Source: an uncultured Gammaproteobacteria bacterium (GTDB lineage: Bacteria > Pseudomonadota > Gammaproteobacteria > Arenicellales > Poriferihabitantaceae). From it: a DNA stretch of 15,957 nucleotides. The notes beneath the pieces are model-generated. The model saw only the letters and a program-made list of their open reading frames with translations, ran no database searches and was not told the DNA's origin. Location of the stretch: the NCBI GenBank assembly GCA_938021685.1, contig CALIFM010000051.1, forward strand, positions 1 through 15,957. Reading direction: 5' to 3'. Below, piece by piece: positions 15,369-15,957 of this stretch. The stretch's first letter is position 1; each line of letters begins with the position of its first letter. Position numbers and translations under genes: made by a program.

Positions 15369-15957
15369 TTAGGTTTGGCGAGCCTGCCAGGTTTTTTCCC
15401 AGTCAAGCGCACTTTGGCAAATAGTTTCTAAATTATTGTGCTTAGGTGCCCAACCTAGAAGCTTGCGAATCTGGCTGTTATCGGCAATCAGCTCTGGTGG
15501 GTCACCTGCGCGTCGACCAGATTGCTCAGCATTAAAATCTACACCGCTGACTTTTTTCATCATTGCCACGACTTCTTTCACGGAATAGCCCTGCCCATAA
15601 CCGCAGTTTAGACTTTGCGATGTGCCGCCTTTGTTTAAATAGTTTAAAGCATCTAAATGCGCCTCGGCCAAATCTTCCACATGGATGTAATCGCGGATAC
15701 AACTGCCGTCAGCCGTGGGGTAATCGTCGCCATAAATGGCCATTTTATCGCGGGCGCCTAGTGCTGTTTCGCAGGCCACTTTAATTAGATGGGTCGCTTC
15801 AGGTGTGGCTTGGCCTAGTTCGCCCGATAAGGATGCGCCGGCAGCATTGAAATAACGCAGCGCTACAAAACTAAATGGTTTGCTGCTCTCATCTAACGAG
15901 CCTGCGGCATCTTCAAGAGTCAGCTCGGTGATCAGCTTAGTATTGCCATAAGGATTA
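15369..15957 (-). CDS. galE: UDP-glucose 4-epimerase GalE, C-terminal part
   Basis: The last 195 residues of an NAD-dependent extended-SDR epimerase interconverting UDP-glucose and UDP-galactose; the N-terminal half with the NAD Rossmann motif lies beyond the window. The frame stays open to the window edge, beginning at NPYGNTK, which holds the catalytic tyrosine and lysine (YxxxK). LRYFNAAGA, TADGSCIRDYIHVEDLAEAH and the C-terminal GWAPKHN are typical of GalE. A UDP-hexose role fits the adjacent WaaG half, which needs UDP-glucose in known homologues. Paralogous epimerases acting on GlcNAc or uronic acids cannot be wholly excluded from this fragment. Confidence 0.9.
   Translation of the reverse strand, partial: NPYGNTKLITELTLEDAAGSLDESSKPFSFVALRYFNAAGASLSGELGQATPEATHLIKVACETALGARDKMAIYGDDYPTADGSCIRDYIHVEDLAEAHLDALNYLNKGGTSQSLNCGYGQGYSVKEVVAMMKKVSGVDFNAEQSGRRAGDPPELIADNSQIRKLLGWAPKHNNLETICQSALDWEKTWQARQT

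Overview
The window comes from a chromosome of a moderately AT-rich gammaproteobacterium. The evidence is the family resemblance of DnaA, PriA, WaaG/WaaP and the OsmC/YhfA-type protein, and the trp–osmC linkage known from Pseudomonas and E. coli. The genus cannot be fixed from the sequence; a marine Oceanospirillales/Cellvibrionales-like organism is my guess. The stretch looks origin-proximal: it holds dnaA and dnaN, a perfect 16-bp ParB site (parS) next to dnaN, and DnaA boxes in three intergenic regions.

Layout. 1–1810: a nitrogen-starvation unit on the + strand, with a consensus sigma-54 promoter, glnK, amtB and an intrinsic terminator. Everything after that is on the − strand. 1831–4056: priA, the replication-restart helicase, opening with TTG. 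4057–4468: an AT-rich gene-free gap with three TTATNCACA DnaA boxes, an inverted repeat and an IHF-like site. 4469–7468: trpG, trpC, an osmC/yhfA-type gene and a PerM/AI-2E family permease, read in that order; trpD, which usually lies between trpG and trpC, is absent. 7576–9681: a 701-aa NorD/CbbO-like protein with an intact MIDAS von Willebrand domain, in the place where recF usually follows dnaN. 9716–9731: parS. 9810–12487: dnaN and dnaA, separated by an unusually long 224-bp gap that carries DnaA boxes. 12488–12639: dnaA upstream region with a perfect inverted pair of DnaA boxes. 12640–15957: an envelope-sugar operon read as galE (cut by the window end), a fused WaaG-WaaP protein, and a WaaP/InaA-family kinase.

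How they work together. GlnK and AmtB form the standard ammonium sensing and uptake pair. DnaA, the beta clamp, PriA and parS belong to initiation, elongation, restart and segregation of the chromosome. GalE, the WaaG-WaaP fusion and the kinase would supply UDP-sugar, add a hexose to the LPS inner core and phosphorylate core sugars. No CRISPR array, insertion sequence, phage gene, tRNA or rRNA was seen.

The features most worth following up are the WaaG-WaaP fusion, the orphan NorD/CbbO-like gene in the recF position, the multi-cluster DnaA-box arrangement, and the trp operon without trpD. None amounts to a demonstrated new system.
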